DNA from: CAYMZZ01 sp046297935
GTDB taxonomy: Bacteria; Bacteroidota; Bacteroidia; Chitinophagales; Chitinophagaceae
Length of the DNA: 64,000 nucleotides
Reading direction: 5' to 3'
Assembly (NCBI GenBank): GCA_046297935.1
Contig: JBKBHA010000003.1
Coordinates: 310,001-374,000, forward strand
Positions within the stretch are counted from its first letter, which is position 1, and the number at the start of each line of letters is the position of its first letter. Of this stretch, positions 19,401 to 27,318 are shown in pieces. The translations under genes and the position numbers were made by a program. The notes under the pieces were generated by a model. That model worked only from the letters and a program-made list of their open reading frames with translations. It made no database searches and was not told the origin of the DNA.

Positions 19401-19903
19401 TGACTTAGCCGCGTAATGCGATACAGACATTGTTGTTCTTTCACCCGCTCATTCAGCGAATGAAGCGTATTTTCCAATTGCCTTTTTGCCCTTAATTGTT
19501 CGGTAACATCTTTGGCTGTAATGAAAACACCGATGATGCGGCGCTGTTCGTCGCGGGCCGGCCGGTATCGCGATTCGAAAACATGATAGCTTCCGTCTGC
19601 GTGGTCCAGTTGCAGCAATGATTCTTTTTCCGCTCCTTCCAGTACCTCCTGATAGAGCGCCATGAGTGCGGGCCTGCGTTCAGGAAGTACCAGATCAATA
19701 ACCGGGATACCTTTCTTCACCAACACACCGAAATGTAGCTGGTACATTTTTTCAAACTTTCGGTTGAAGGTAACCACCTGCAAATCACGATCGAGCAATA
19801 GGAAAGGCTCATCGGTATTGTTGATCAGCCAGCGAAGCTCCTGCTCCACCGGCGACTCTGCCCGGATATGAGTTTCCCCCGTATGTTGGTCTTGTGCCCG
19901 CAT
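16415..19903 (-). CDS. Large multi-PAS/GAF histidine kinase
   Basis: The protein (1162 residues from the chosen start) is soluble. In order it has a PAS domain (about 15-135), a GAF-like domain (about 155-270), then five more PAS domains to about residue 900, the last ones ending in typical PAC motifs (SRDITVS, VQDITEQ, ARDITAL). HisKA carries the phospho-His near 947 (YVASHDLQEPLRM), followed by HATPase (NLVNNGLKY, DNGIGI, GTGIGLSVC). The frame is open to 20005, but that start would leave only 20 bp to the divergent regulator gene and the extra residues do not look like protein of this family, so ATG 19903 is preferred. It is the first gene of the kinase operon. Confidence 0.9.
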   Translation of the reverse strand: MRAQDQHTGETHIRAESPVEQELRWLINNTDEPFLLLDRDLQVVTFNRKFEKMYQLHFGVLVKKGIPVIDLVLPERRPALMALYQEVLEGAEKESLLQLDHADGSYHVFESRYRPARDEQRRIIGVFITAKDVTEQLRAKRQLENTLHSLNERVKEQQCLYRITRLSHEETSINRLFEKAVSLIPSGLQHPEIAESSISYGGRRFKTPDFRHVEQKLTSQRTLNNGETLLVEAGYLATKGAGASCFLTEEVRLLEGIADMLALQVEQLLARALQTDEQRRYVSMFQSAPALICIVRAIDLRIEFANPFFEKAAGMTSVRDLRFPEIFGFEPGFDIEALLLQVIESGKEIVEREVPARINQIRSGELETRYINLAFQPYRDPHGNITGVIIYGIDLSMQVQARKALADSEQNYRTVFEENPQPIWVVEPGTLQFLEANKEACRKYGYSREEFLKMSLRDIRPAEEAVRLAHLRWYDESEAAGAYQGVWRHISKTGRQLDVQISSHEIIYAGKSAILIQANDITERMEAERALAKLQTNQEALINNTNDLIWSVDNQLRLITANRAFIESLQASAGRTVKPGDDLIMRDVFPDEFLNAWVAMYERGLSGESFETEIYTAAGEGYAESWAQVRINPIKGPFGIIGIACYSRDITVSRNFEKRLISINQKLETAQQIAKLGYWELDMVNGKLFWTDEVFEIWGVSRQFFEPSLDTFIETMHPDDRADFALMNEQIMEQGAALDFEHRVILPNGEIKTVREKGEIIRNEQGVPIRLEGTVQDITEQVKQLNEIIAIQQNLDTVINSTSDMIWSVSTELELVTANTAFQHSMQKLLGREVKPGDRVADSGFSEELIQIWTERYRRALAGESYQLEDAYLYPGDREKHFYIMSLSPVFHKDRTTKGVVCYARDITALKRSRDRLHQLNQQLVRKTEELVTSNIELERFAYVASHDLQEPLRMVSSFLQLLDRKYGSKLDDTAREYVRFAVNGADRMKRLIQDLLDYSRLDSGRDDLGDTDMNQIVEEVIYTLDDRIKMRGALIEVGQLPVLSDTNRTQMFQLIQNLVNNGLKYNEQSQPIVRIDALEQADHWLFTVNDNGIGIEPRYFDRIFVVFQRLHSQSQYNGTGIGLSVCKKIVERAGGNIWVESALGQGSTFSFTIPKKRIQNN

Positions 19904-19981
19904 CAATGCTAAATCGCTTTGCTGGCCATCAAGGTAAGCATAATGAAAACGTGAAATGTGTAGAAGGGAGTTGAATAATCT

Positions 19982-19999
19982 TGTAGCGAAATCACTACA
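19982..19999. promoter_or_regulatory. 18-bp dyad TGTAG-N8-CTACA, copy 3
   Basis: The sequence TGTAGCGAAATCACTACA lies between the divergent kinase operon (starting at 19903) and the LuxR-type regulator gene (starting at 20026). A TAATCTTG box, one base off the -7 consensus, overlaps its left edge (19976-19983), so binding here could block or tune the regulator's own promoter. A lone half-site TGTAG lies at 19959. Confidence 0.6.
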
Positions 20000-20025
20000 T
20001 TGCAAGCTGTTAGGAGTGTCTTGAT

Positions 20026-20658
20026 ATGAAAAATTTTCTCCTTGTGGACGATCACGAGATCGTAAGAAATGGTTTGCGGCTGGTTTTGAAAGAGTTCTAC
20101 CCTACCTGCAATGTAGATGAGGCCGGCAACGAGCAAGCTGCCATGCAATTGCTGAGTGCGGGGAATTATGATCTTGTGATTCTCGACATTCATCTCCCTG
20201 CCTCCGACAGCATCCGACTGACGGAATTCATACGGAGAACAGCCAAAACTTCAAGGATTTTGATTTACAGCATGGGGCAGGAGTCCATCTACGCCCGACG
20301 ATTCCTGAAATCCGGGGCCGCAGGCTTTGTTTCAAAAAATTCGAGTCTGACTGATCTAAGAAAAGCTATTGAAACAGTATTAAATGGTCGCACTTACCTG
20401 AGTTCGGAAGTCTTAGAGCAGTTGGCCGACGATCTGGGCCATAGTAGAAAAGAAAACCCTTTCGAAAGCCTTAGCGCCCGCGAATTTGAAGTAGCCACCC
20501 TTCTGATGAACGACCATTCAATTACCCAGGCGGCTGAAATAATGGGTATCGGTGTGTCAACAGCCGCTACGCATAAAGCACGCCTGTTTGAAAAGCTTCA
20601 CGTAAAAACAATCGGCGAACTGATCAAACTGGCCGACCTGTATGGAGCAAGAAAATAA
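20026..20658 (+). CDS. LuxR/NarL-type response regulator
   Basis: The 210-residue protein has a full receiver (D8-D9, phosphoacceptor D54 in VILDIHLP, K104 in FVSKN) and a C-terminal LuxR helix-turn-helix (about 145-205, LSAREFEVATLLM, recognition helix around VSTAATHKARLF). It is divergent from the five-gene kinase operon and is the nearest DNA-binding regulator to it, so it is the best candidate for its output. The dyad 26 bp before the start suggests autoregulation. Confidence 0.95.
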   Translation: MKNFLLVDDHEIVRNGLRLVLKEFYPTCNVDEAGNEQAAMQLLSAGNYDLVILDIHLPASDSIRLTEFIRRTAKTSRILIYSMGQESIYARRFLKSGAAGFVSKNSSLTDLRKAIETVLNGRTYLSSEVLEQLADDLGHSRKENPFESLSAREFEVATLLMNDHSITQAAEIMGIGVSTAATHKARLFEKLHVKTIGELIKLADLYGARK

Positions 20659-20672
20659 ACGCCGGCACGGTT

Positions 20673-20753
20673 TGATAATTGCTCATTGGATGATTCGGTA
20701 ATTAGTATGGGAGCCGTTCCTTCAGATTACCAAATCAACCAATTAACCAATCA
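20673..20753. repeat. Imperfect long palindrome between convergent genes
   Basis: Two arms of about 29 bases (20673-20702 and 20725-20753) are imperfect reverse complements built on the words TTGG, TGATT and GGTAAT, with a 22-base loop. The right arm overlaps the stop codon of the cystathionine gamma-synthase gene. It may act as a two-way terminator, or be a mobile palindromic repeat. Confidence 0.5.
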
Positions 20754-21896
20754 CTTTGGTTGTATCGCCTGATTCAGGTCCTCGATCAGGTCATCAGCAT
20801 CTTCAATTCCTACACTCAACCGGATCAGGCCATCGCTCAAGCCATTCTTTATGCGCTCTTCCCTCGGAATAGAGGCATGTGTCATGGAAGCAGGATGGTT
20901 GATCAGTGATTCAACCCCTCCCAGACTTTCAGCCAGCGAAAACAGGTGAGTAGACGAAAGCACGCGTCTCACGTTTTCGGGGCTATCCTCTTTCAGCTCG
21001 AAGCTGATCATGCCACCGAAACCTTTCATTTGTTTCCTTGCCACTTCGTATCCGGCATGATCCTCAAATCCGGGCCAGTATACCTTTGCAATGGCTGATT
21101 GTTGGCGTAACCAGCGAGCTACTTTCTCGCCATTTTCACAGTGACGCTGCATGCGTACATGCAAAGTTTTTATACCCCGGAGCACCAAAAAACAGTCCAT
21201 TGGACCCGGTACTGCTCCGCAGCTTTTTTGTATGAAATAAAGTTGTTCGCGTAACGAATCATTATTCATCACCAACGCGCCCTGTATTACGTCGCTGTGG
21301 CCACCGAGGTACTTGGTGCTGGAGTGCATAACAATGTCGGCACCCAGATCAAGTGGGTTTTGAAGATAAGGAGATGCAAAAGTGTTGTCAACACAAAGCC
21401 ACACACCCGCTTTTTTCGCAATGGCTGCAACCGCCGCAATATCGGTGATGTTCATGAGCGGATTAGTAGGTGTTTCGACCCAGATCAGGCGGGTAGAGCT
21501 GTTGATTGCTTTACTAATGTTTTCAGTGACGCTTGTATTGACGTAGGTAAAGCGTATGCCAAATTTTTCGAAGATCTTGCTAAACAGCCGGTAAGTGCCG
21601 CCATACATGTCGTTGGCAGCAATTACCTCATCGCCGGGCTTTAGTAGCTTCACTACTGCATCGGTAGCTGCTACACCACTGCTAAAAGCCAAACCGTGTT
21701 TACCATTTTCTATTTCAGCCAGTGCCTCTTCCAGCGCCTTTCGGGTAGGATTCTGGCTGCGGGCGTATTCAAATCCCTTATGTACACCTGGTGAATCCTG
21801 CACATAGGTAGACGTTTGAAAAATGGGTGTCATGATGGCTCCTGTACCTGGGTCAGGATGCGCCCCTGCATGAATGAACTTCGTTGCACGCCTCAT
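20751..21896 (-). CDS. Cystathionine gamma-synthase/lyase family, PLP enzyme
   Basis: The 381-residue protein is a Cys/Met-metabolism PLP enzyme of normal length. K195 in MHSSTKYLGGHSD is the PLP Schiff-base lysine, D170 in CVDNTFASPY pairs with the PLP ring nitrogen, and FSSGVAA (71-77) binds phosphate. It catalyses either gamma-replacement (synthase, methionine route) or gamma-elimination (lyase, cysteine route); these are not separable by eye, and many Bacteroidota enzymes do both. It stands alone in the genome neighbourhood with no other sulfur gene. Confidence 0.9.
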   Translation of the reverse strand: MRRATKFIHAGAHPDPGTGAIMTPIFQTSTYVQDSPGVHKGFEYARSQNPTRKALEEALAEIENGKHGLAFSSGVAATDAVVKLLKPGDEVIAANDMYGGTYRLFSKIFEKFGIRFTYVNTSVTENISKAINSSTRLIWVETPTNPLMNITDIAAVAAIAKKAGVWLCVDNTFASPYLQNPLDLGADIVMHSSTKYLGGHSDVIQGALVMNNDSLREQLYFIQKSCGAVPGPMDCFLVLRGIKTLHVRMQRHCENGEKVARWLRQQSAIAKVYWPGFEDHAGYEVARKQMKGFGGMISFELKEDSPENVRRVLSSTHLFSLAESLGGVESLINHPASMTHASIPREERIKNGLSDGLIRLSVGIEDADDLIEDLNQAIQPK

Positions 21897-22247
21897 AAGA
21901 ATTCTTTTTGTGTAAAATAGAATGAGTTGAGCGGCAAAGATGCAGAATTAATATCGAAAGCCGGGCAAAGCAGAGTTCCCTCTTTACCGCTCATCCCGGC
22001 TGGCGGGCCTTTAACATTTTGTTTATACAGACTTGCTTCAGTTTCACCCCACTGCTTCACCGAAATCTGTTCAGGTTTCATCTTCAATTTTCATGGTTCA
22101 GCATCTTTTAAGGTTTTGCATGCAACAGGCTTTTTACGAATCTGAATACCGATAATGGATATTGGCTTGCGCCGGCTTCTCCGGGTTCCTAGTTTAGCTT
22201 CAGCAAATGACCCAGTAACACCTGTTCATCAATTTAAATTTTCTGCC
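21897..22247. other. Divergent intergenic region, 351 bp
   Basis: This holds the promoters of the divergent cystathionine-enzyme gene and the PepSY-like gene. A minus-strand frame at 21893-22087 (64 codons) is open but has no convincing similarity or start signal. No clear promoter pair, riboswitch or repeat was recognised. Confidence 0.45.
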
Positions 22248-22694
22248 ATGAAAAAAATTTTTTTTATCGCCCTGCTTGCCACATCGCTGGCCGCACAGGC
22301 ATCAACACCACCAGTTAAAGTAACCGAACGAATTCTAAAAGCCTTCCGGGAAACATTCAAGTCAGCCACCGATGTAACCTGGCATGAATACAGTGATTAC
22401 TATCAGGCTAACTTCCGCGTAGCCGAAGTGCAGGTGCGCGCGCAGTACACCGACGATGGTACCCTGATCAAAACGATCCGCTATTATGGCGAATCACAGT
22501 TACTGCCGCATATCGTGGCGCGCCTGAAAGAAAAATACAAAGGCAAGTCTATATACGGCGTTACTGAATCGTCAAGCGATTCTGAAATCAACTTTGTGAT
22601 CAATCTGAAAGATAATGACCATTGGTATGTAGTAAAGTCAGATGTGTATGGAAACCTTGAATTGGTCGACAAATTTAAGAGAGCCGATAACTAA
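22248..22694 (+). CDS. PepSY-like secreted protein
   Basis: The protein (148 residues) opens with a signal peptide (MKKIFFIALLATSLAAQA). The mature part has the pattern of the PepSY-like/BLIP-like small periplasmic family: a helix ending in ATDVTWHEY, then a beta-rich stretch (YQANFRV, VRAQYTDDGTLI) and a second such unit around KYKGKSIYGV. Two related proteins lie at 27860 and 28523. Function is unknown; the family is thought to be exported and possibly inhibitory or binding. The frame is open further upstream, but the signal peptide fixes the start at 22248. Confidence 0.8.
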   Translation: MKKIFFIALLATSLAAQASTPPVKVTERILKAFRETFKSATDVTWHEYSDYYQANFRVAEVQVRAQYTDDGTLIKTIRYYGESQLLPHIVARLKEKYKGKSIYGVTESSSDSEINFVINLKDNDHWYVVKSDVYGNLELVDKFKRADN

Positions 22695-22760
22695 TGCCTG
22701 TCACGGACTTCGGGGGAAATTCTTCGACAAAATAGGTTAAATACAAGTGAGCCTTTCGAT

Positions 22761-22831
22761 GGTTGGGGGCTTTTGATTCAGGATGTTGCTTACCACCAGG
22801 TCAGTAACAGATGAATCAGAAGCCCTCAGCC
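22761..22831. terminator. Hairpin between convergent genes
   Basis: Arms 22761-22780 and 22812-22831 pair over 20 positions with three G-U type pairs, around a 31-base loop. The position between the stops of the PepSY-like gene (22694) and asparagine synthase (22847) suits a bidirectional terminator. A T-run is present on the left arm (TTTTG). Confidence 0.5.
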
Positions 22832-22846
22832 TATTTGGGAAACTTT

Positions 22847-24715
22847 TCATTTAAGAAATAGTGAGCCGGCAGCCAGATAACGCCAGTCCCAGGCTTTTGC
22901 GTCGTATGCCGAAGCGGGTTCGGGCTTTTTATCCAAAGCTGAAGCAAGTAATATTTTTTCTTTGACCAGGGCGGCCCTTGCTTCACGGGAAATTTCCAGT
23001 AGGGCAGGTTGTTTCATCCATTCCATTTGCGGAGGCTCAAAGCCAATTTTCTCCTTTTGCCAAACGGTTGTTTCCGGAAGTTTGTCAGCCATACTGCTGC
23101 GCAACAGCCATTTGGTCCAACCCTCTCTTATCTTGAAATGCGCGGGCAACGAAAACAAAAACTCCACCAGTTGATGATTCAGAAATGGCAACCGCACTTC
23201 GCGACCCCAGTACATGGAATTTCGATCAGCATAATGTAATAGTTCACCCAGGCCATGAACGCAGGTATTAAAATGCAGTTGCCCATTGAGACTTCGAATT
23301 TCGGGGCCGCTGTAATAGGCTGCCCTGCCCTGCAATTTTACAAAATCGGGGTGCAGATCGCGATGCCTTAGTGCGTTTACCAGGTATTGCCGCTCCAATA
23401 TCACGGATGCCAGTTCGGGAAAAAGCGCCGCCATAATGTTTTGCAGGCCAAATTCTTCCTGAATGCCCAGGGCACGTGCTTTTGCCATTTCGCCGCTGCG
23501 TCTCAACTTGCGTTTTTGAAATAATTCCTGCCAGTACCATTTGTAATAGCGCGTGTACCCGGCAAGCGTTTCATCGGCGCCCTGCCCATCAAGCAAAACG
23601 ATTGTGCCGTTCCTGGCTGCTTCACGGTACACACAAAACTGGGCAAAGGCACTTGCACTACTCATGGGTTCTTCCTGTGCCTGAAAAAACGTCCACCACA
23701 AATCCGCAAGCTCCCCGCCACCAACATCAATCACATGATGAGGCAAACCCAACTGGTTAGCCCATGCTGCAGCAGCCGACGATTCATCTTTCTCGTATCC
23801 TGTAAATCGGGCCGTATACGCCTGAAACTGTTGGGGGCTTGCACCCAATTGTGTCGCAAGCAGGGCAATGCTACTGCTGTCGATACCGCCACTGAGCGAA
23901 CAACCCATCGGCACATCGCTGCGCAGCCGCCGACGTACCGATGCCGAAAGCAGATAACGAAATTGCTCCTGCGCTTCATCGGAACTAATATGTATATTTT
24001 GATGATCCAGATCTATCTCCCAATAACTTTCAGTGTGAGGCGCTTCGTCGGCCCAATCGTAGAACAATCGGTGTGCAGGCGGCAGTTGAAATATGTCCTG
24101 AAAAAAGGTCTCGTGGGGTTTATTCGGATTATCGGTATAGCCGATTGTTATGAAATTGAACAGCATCTGCTGGTTCACCTGCCGGGGTATGCCTGCCGCC
24201 CAAAGCGCCTTCATTTCTGATGCAAAAACCAGTTTCTGCTTATCGAAATAAAAATAGAAGGGCTTTTCGCCAAACCGATCCCGCGCTGCAAAAAGTTGTT
24301 GCTGTTCATGATCCCAGATGGCGAAAGCAAACATGCCATCAAACTGTTCCACACATTCATCCTGCCAAAAATCATAGGCCGCAAGTATCACTTCCGTATC
24401 CGACTCGGTTTGGAAACGATAACCCTCATTTCTTAACTGCTTTCGCAGTTCGATATAATTATAAATTTCTCCGTTATGTACAATGGAGTATCGGGTGAGG
24501 CTGGAGGTCGGTTGCTGAAAATGCATGGGCTGTGCCGCCTGATCAGAAAGATCAATGATGGAAAGTCGGCGGTGGCCCAGCATGACCTGCTGATCTGATC
24601 TGCACCAGTGGCCCTCTCCATTGGGACCACGGTGCTGCAGCGCATCGGTCATTCTTTGCAAATGAACCTGGCCGAGTCGTGGAGTTTTCTGTATAATTCC
24701 TGCGATTCCACACAT
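22847..24715 (-). CDS. asnB: Asparagine synthase, glutamine-hydrolysing
   Basis: The 622-residue protein starts MCGIAGI, so Cys2 becomes the N-terminal nucleophile of a class II glutaminase domain (about 1-215, with RGPNGEG near 30 and the GEIYNY motif near 82). The synthetase domain carries the ATP-pyrophosphatase loop LSGGIDSS near 275. It makes asparagine from aspartate, glutamine and ATP. Homologues of this length also serve in exopolysaccharide or antibiotic clusters, but no such genes are beside it. It lies 43 bp after the DUF2911 pair in the same direction and may be cotranscribed. Confidence 0.92.
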   Translation of the reverse strand: MCGIAGIIQKTPRLGQVHLQRMTDALQHRGPNGEGHWCRSDQQVMLGHRRLSIIDLSDQAAQPMHFQQPTSSLTRYSIVHNGEIYNYIELRKQLRNEGYRFQTESDTEVILAAYDFWQDECVEQFDGMFAFAIWDHEQQQLFAARDRFGEKPFYFYFDKQKLVFASEMKALWAAGIPRQVNQQMLFNFITIGYTDNPNKPHETFFQDIFQLPPAHRLFYDWADEAPHTESYWEIDLDHQNIHISSDEAQEQFRYLLSASVRRRLRSDVPMGCSLSGGIDSSSIALLATQLGASPQQFQAYTARFTGYEKDESSAAAAWANQLGLPHHVIDVGGGELADLWWTFFQAQEEPMSSASAFAQFCVYREAARNGTIVLLDGQGADETLAGYTRYYKWYWQELFQKRKLRRSGEMAKARALGIQEEFGLQNIMAALFPELASVILERQYLVNALRHRDLHPDFVKLQGRAAYYSGPEIRSLNGQLHFNTCVHGLGELLHYADRNSMYWGREVRLPFLNHQLVEFLFSLPAHFKIREGWTKWLLRSSMADKLPETTVWQKEKIGFEPPQMEWMKQPALLEISREARAALVKEKILLASALDKKPEPASAYDAKAWDWRYLAAGSLFLK

Positions 24716-24758
24716 GCTGCAGATGAAATTTTAATCTACCGGCTTAACTGCCGCCCTA

Positions 24759-25406
24759 TTACCAGTTGATCTTGAGGCGCGCCATTACGTCGTCCCATGC
24801 CATCACGAGGTTGGCACCCGAATCCTGTTTTTCGAACGTGATGGTAAAATATTCCAGTGGTGCCATCCCATGTGTAACAGGCACCTGCACACGGTGTACA
24901 TCTTTGGTGCTATCCTGCTGTAAGCCCCAGGTATCGGTGTTGCTGTTTAAAACAATAGTCCATTCATTTTCGCGAGGAATGCCGTAAAGAATATAACGGC
25001 CTTGTGGAATCCTTTTACCATCAATCTGTACGTCGCGAAAAAATTCTATTTCAGTTGATTCATTGGCACCCAGGCGCCAGGGACTATCATATCGAAGTAT
25101 GTCTGAAAAATGGCGACGCGACAAATGAGGGCGGCTATAGATAACGCGCATCACCGGTTTGGCTACAACTTTGCCATTGGCCATTTTCAGTTTAGGATAT
25201 TCTTCCGGGAAATAGACCATATCCATAGGTGAGCGATCAACAATCACGAAATATGGATTTTCCGCCACGGGCGCGCTGCTGTCTGTTTCGAATTGGCCGG
25301 CACTATCTTTTATAGCGGGTGCTGTATCAGGTTGTTTTTCGTTGTTGCAGGCTAAGAACACAGCTACTGAAAATAATGCGACTGTAAATTTGATCCCTTG
25401 TTTCAT
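24759..25406 (-). CDS. DUF2911 lipoprotein
   Basis: The protein (215 residues) has a lipoprotein signal with lipobox FLAC at about residues 17-20, followed by an Asp/Glu/Pro-rich linker and a DUF2911 domain (about 55-215). Hallmarks are the segment SPMDMVYFPEEYPKLK, the motif RVIYSRPHLSRRHF, and LGANESTEIEFF. DUF2911 is common in Bacteroidota and has no known function. It is 10 bp downstream of a second DUF2911 gene, so they form an operon of paralogues, one anchored as a lipoprotein and one secreted. Confidence 0.85.
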   Translation of the reverse strand: MKQGIKFTVALFSVAVFLACNNEKQPDTAPAIKDSAGQFETDSSAPVAENPYFVIVDRSPMDMVYFPEEYPKLKMANGKVVAKPVMRVIYSRPHLSRRHFSDILRYDSPWRLGANESTEIEFFRDVQIDGKRIPQGRYILYGIPRENEWTIVLNSNTDTWGLQQDSTKDVHRVQVPVTHGMAPLEYFTITFEKQDSGANLVMAWDDVMARLKINW

Positions 25407-25416
25407 TCAGATTTCG

Positions 25417-25980
25417 TTACAGGAGTATAGGTAATTCGACCCGCGTGGTTTCCCAGGCAATGATCAGGTTTAGTCTGTTATTGGTCTTTTCAAAGGTCAT
25501 ACTTAGCAGTTCCGTCGGCTCTTCCATCTTTTTCACCGGTACTTCTATACGAACCAGATCTTTTGCTTTGTTGTAGCGAAACGAACCCCATACATCGGTG
25601 TCCTTATTGACGATAAGAGTCCAGTTTTTTTCGTTAACAATCGCAAATAGCGTATAGCGCCCTTTGGCAATTTTTTTTCCCGCAATGGTGACCGGACGAA
25701 AAAACTCTATTTCCGTAGCTTCATTAGCTCCCAGTCGCCAAAGCTTTCCGTATTCCACTAAGTTACCGAATACTGGTCGGCCTTCTTTCTTTGGGCGACT
25801 ATAGATGACCCTTGCTACAGGTGGTTCCTTGATCTGGTCCTGTATCTTTAATAACGGATAATTGACCGGAAAGTAACAAATATCGAGAGGTGATTTGTCA
25901 GGTTCGGGCAGCTGGGTAGGTGCCTGAGCGTTTGACAACAAAGCGGAAAACATAAACAATTGAAAAAGAATCTTCTTCAT
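25417..25980 (-). CDS. DUF2911 secreted protein
   Basis: The 187-residue protein has a cleavable signal peptide (MKKILFQLFMFSALLSNAQA) and a single DUF2911 domain sharing SPLDICYFPVNYPLLK, RVIYSRPKKEGR and LGANEATEIEFF with the lipoprotein encoded just downstream. No lipobox is present, so this copy is probably free in the periplasm. Function unknown. Confidence 0.85.
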   Translation of the reverse strand: MKKILFQLFMFSALLSNAQAPTQLPEPDKSPLDICYFPVNYPLLKIQDQIKEPPVARVIYSRPKKEGRPVFGNLVEYGKLWRLGANEATEIEFFRPVTIAGKKIAKGRYTLFAIVNEKNWTLIVNKDTDVWGSFRYNKAKDLVRIEVPVKKMEEPTELLSMTFEKTNNRLNLIIAWETTRVELPILL

Positions 25981-26035
25981 AAGGATCGTCTTGAATAAGG
26001 TGCAAAAATAGAAAGGATTCGCCCGCAGTTCCTCA

Positions 26036-26638
26036 TTAATTTTCTCCCTCAGGCTTGTGCCCTTTATACTGTTCCCAGGCGAAGCTTTTCATGTCTGACC
26101 AGAATTGATGATAAAAGTTTCGCAGTGGTTCATAGTTTTCGTCGAGAATACGGGCTGCAGGCTCACTATCGGTCAAAAAAGCTGCCCTGCGCACTAATCC
26201 CCCAAAACTGCTTCGAACACCCGACAGTTGTCTATAATTATAAAGCCAGTTCTGCGATTCCATATAGGGCAGCATTCTTGCAAACGGCGCAGGCAGCCAG
26301 CTTTCAAATTCACGTAAAGTGCCATATACTTCCGCAGCAAACTGTTTCAGCGTCGCATCGCTGAACTCAGCTTCGTCGGAAGCCAGAAAATGATCGTACA
26401 CCACATCCATCATCGCGCCACAATACAGGCGATAACTGGGCCGGAATAATTCTCTGGCTTCACGGGTAGCCGGATGCGCATCGGTATATTCATCAATACA
26501 ACGATGGAGATAAATACCCTGCCTGATCTTGTCGGGAAAAAGCTCCTTTTTTCGGCCTTTTACAAAATCGCTGATCATGTTGCCCACCAACACACCGGGG
26601 TCGCCAAACGATAATCGTGCATGCGCCAGAAAATTCAT
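26036..26638 (-). CDS. AcpH-like acyl carrier protein phosphodiesterase family
   Basis: The 200-residue protein matches the AcpH (DUF479) family in length and motifs: NFLAHARLSF at the N terminus, GNMISDFVKG near 20-29, GIYLHRCIDEYTD near 42-54, and MMDVVYDHFLA near 77-87. The conserved His and Asp residues are those expected to bind the metal in this HD-like fold. E. coli AcpH removes 4'-phosphopantetheine from acyl carrier protein. Whether this copy acts on ACP is inferred from family only. Confidence 0.8.
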   Translation of the reverse strand: MNFLAHARLSFGDPGVLVGNMISDFVKGRKKELFPDKIRQGIYLHRCIDEYTDAHPATREARELFRPSYRLYCGAMMDVVYDHFLASDEAEFSDATLKQFAAEVYGTLREFESWLPAPFARMLPYMESQNWLYNYRQLSGVRSSFGGLVRRAAFLTDSEPAARILDENYEPLRNFYHQFWSDMKSFAWEQYKGHKPEGEN

Positions 26639-26658
26639 GCATCGAATTTACGAAAGGC

Positions 26659-27315
26659 TCAGGGTTGGCGCTGCGACGCAAAAAGGCGATAGGAATAAAT
26701 GGCCGGCACCAAAACACTCACCAGCACCAGGCCAATGAAAAAATAAAGAATAGAGTTGGCCGGAAGCACAAATGCCAGCACTATGATCAGTAAACCGGTA
26801 GCAAACCAGAGCTTACCCGCCAAATGATGGGTTCGTCTCCAGTTGTCTTCATTATTCAGGGTCCATGGCAAACGCAGTCCGGCGAAATAGTTGGGTTTCA
26901 TATTATACATATAATTACCCAGCACAGCCCAAAGCAGGCCGATACCGGCAAAAAGCCATTTTTGTTGCAAATGAAAACTCAGTCGCCCAGCGTTGTCAAC
27001 AATCAGAAAATTAACCAGTGCAAGGAAAAGAGCTGTAACCAATGCAATCCCTTTCAGGCGGGCCTTGTTGTCGGCAGCCGTTTTCCTCGGGTCAATCTTA
27101 TAAACCAAAGGCAGCAGTAGATATAATAAAATAGCCATAACGGTAAGAATAGCCACCAGCCAGACCAGTTCACCCTTGGGGCCCATACGGTCGGCCTGCC
27201 CATCAGCACCATAATGCATTGGTATTTCGGCAGGTAATTCCTTCCATTTCAGCCACAAATAAACCAGCGGCGCCAGCAAAAGGGGCCAGATAAACAGGGA
27301 AATGATCTTTTTCAT
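26659..27315 (-). CDS. SdpI-like membrane protein (DUF1648 + SdpI)
   Basis: The protein (218 residues) has six or so membrane helices. The first 70 residues fit DUF1648 (PAEIPMHYGADGQADRMGPKG), and the C-terminal half fits the SdpI domain (NYMYNMKPNYFAGLRLPWTLNNEDNWRRTHHLAGKLW). In Bacillus subtilis SdpI protects against the killing factor SdpC and helps silence its own repressor. Here it is 3 bp behind an ArsR-type repressor gene, the same pairing as sdpRI. No toxin gene resembling sdpC is nearby. Confidence 0.85.
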   Translation of the reverse strand: MKKIISLFIWPLLLAPLVYLWLKWKELPAEIPMHYGADGQADRMGPKGELVWLVAILTVMAILLYLLLPLVYKIDPRKTAADNKARLKGIALVTALFLALVNFLIVDNAGRLSFHLQQKWLFAGIGLLWAVLGNYMYNMKPNYFAGLRLPWTLNNEDNWRRTHHLAGKLWFATGLLIIVLAFVLPANSILYFFIGLVLVSVLVPAIYSYRLFASQRQP

Positions 27316-27318
27316 ATG

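Noticed and set aside
21893..22087. Minus-strand frame with a start faintly like an aldose 1-epimerase N terminus
   Set aside because: Only about ten residues look similar and the rest does not; it also overlaps the start of the cystathionine-enzyme gene.
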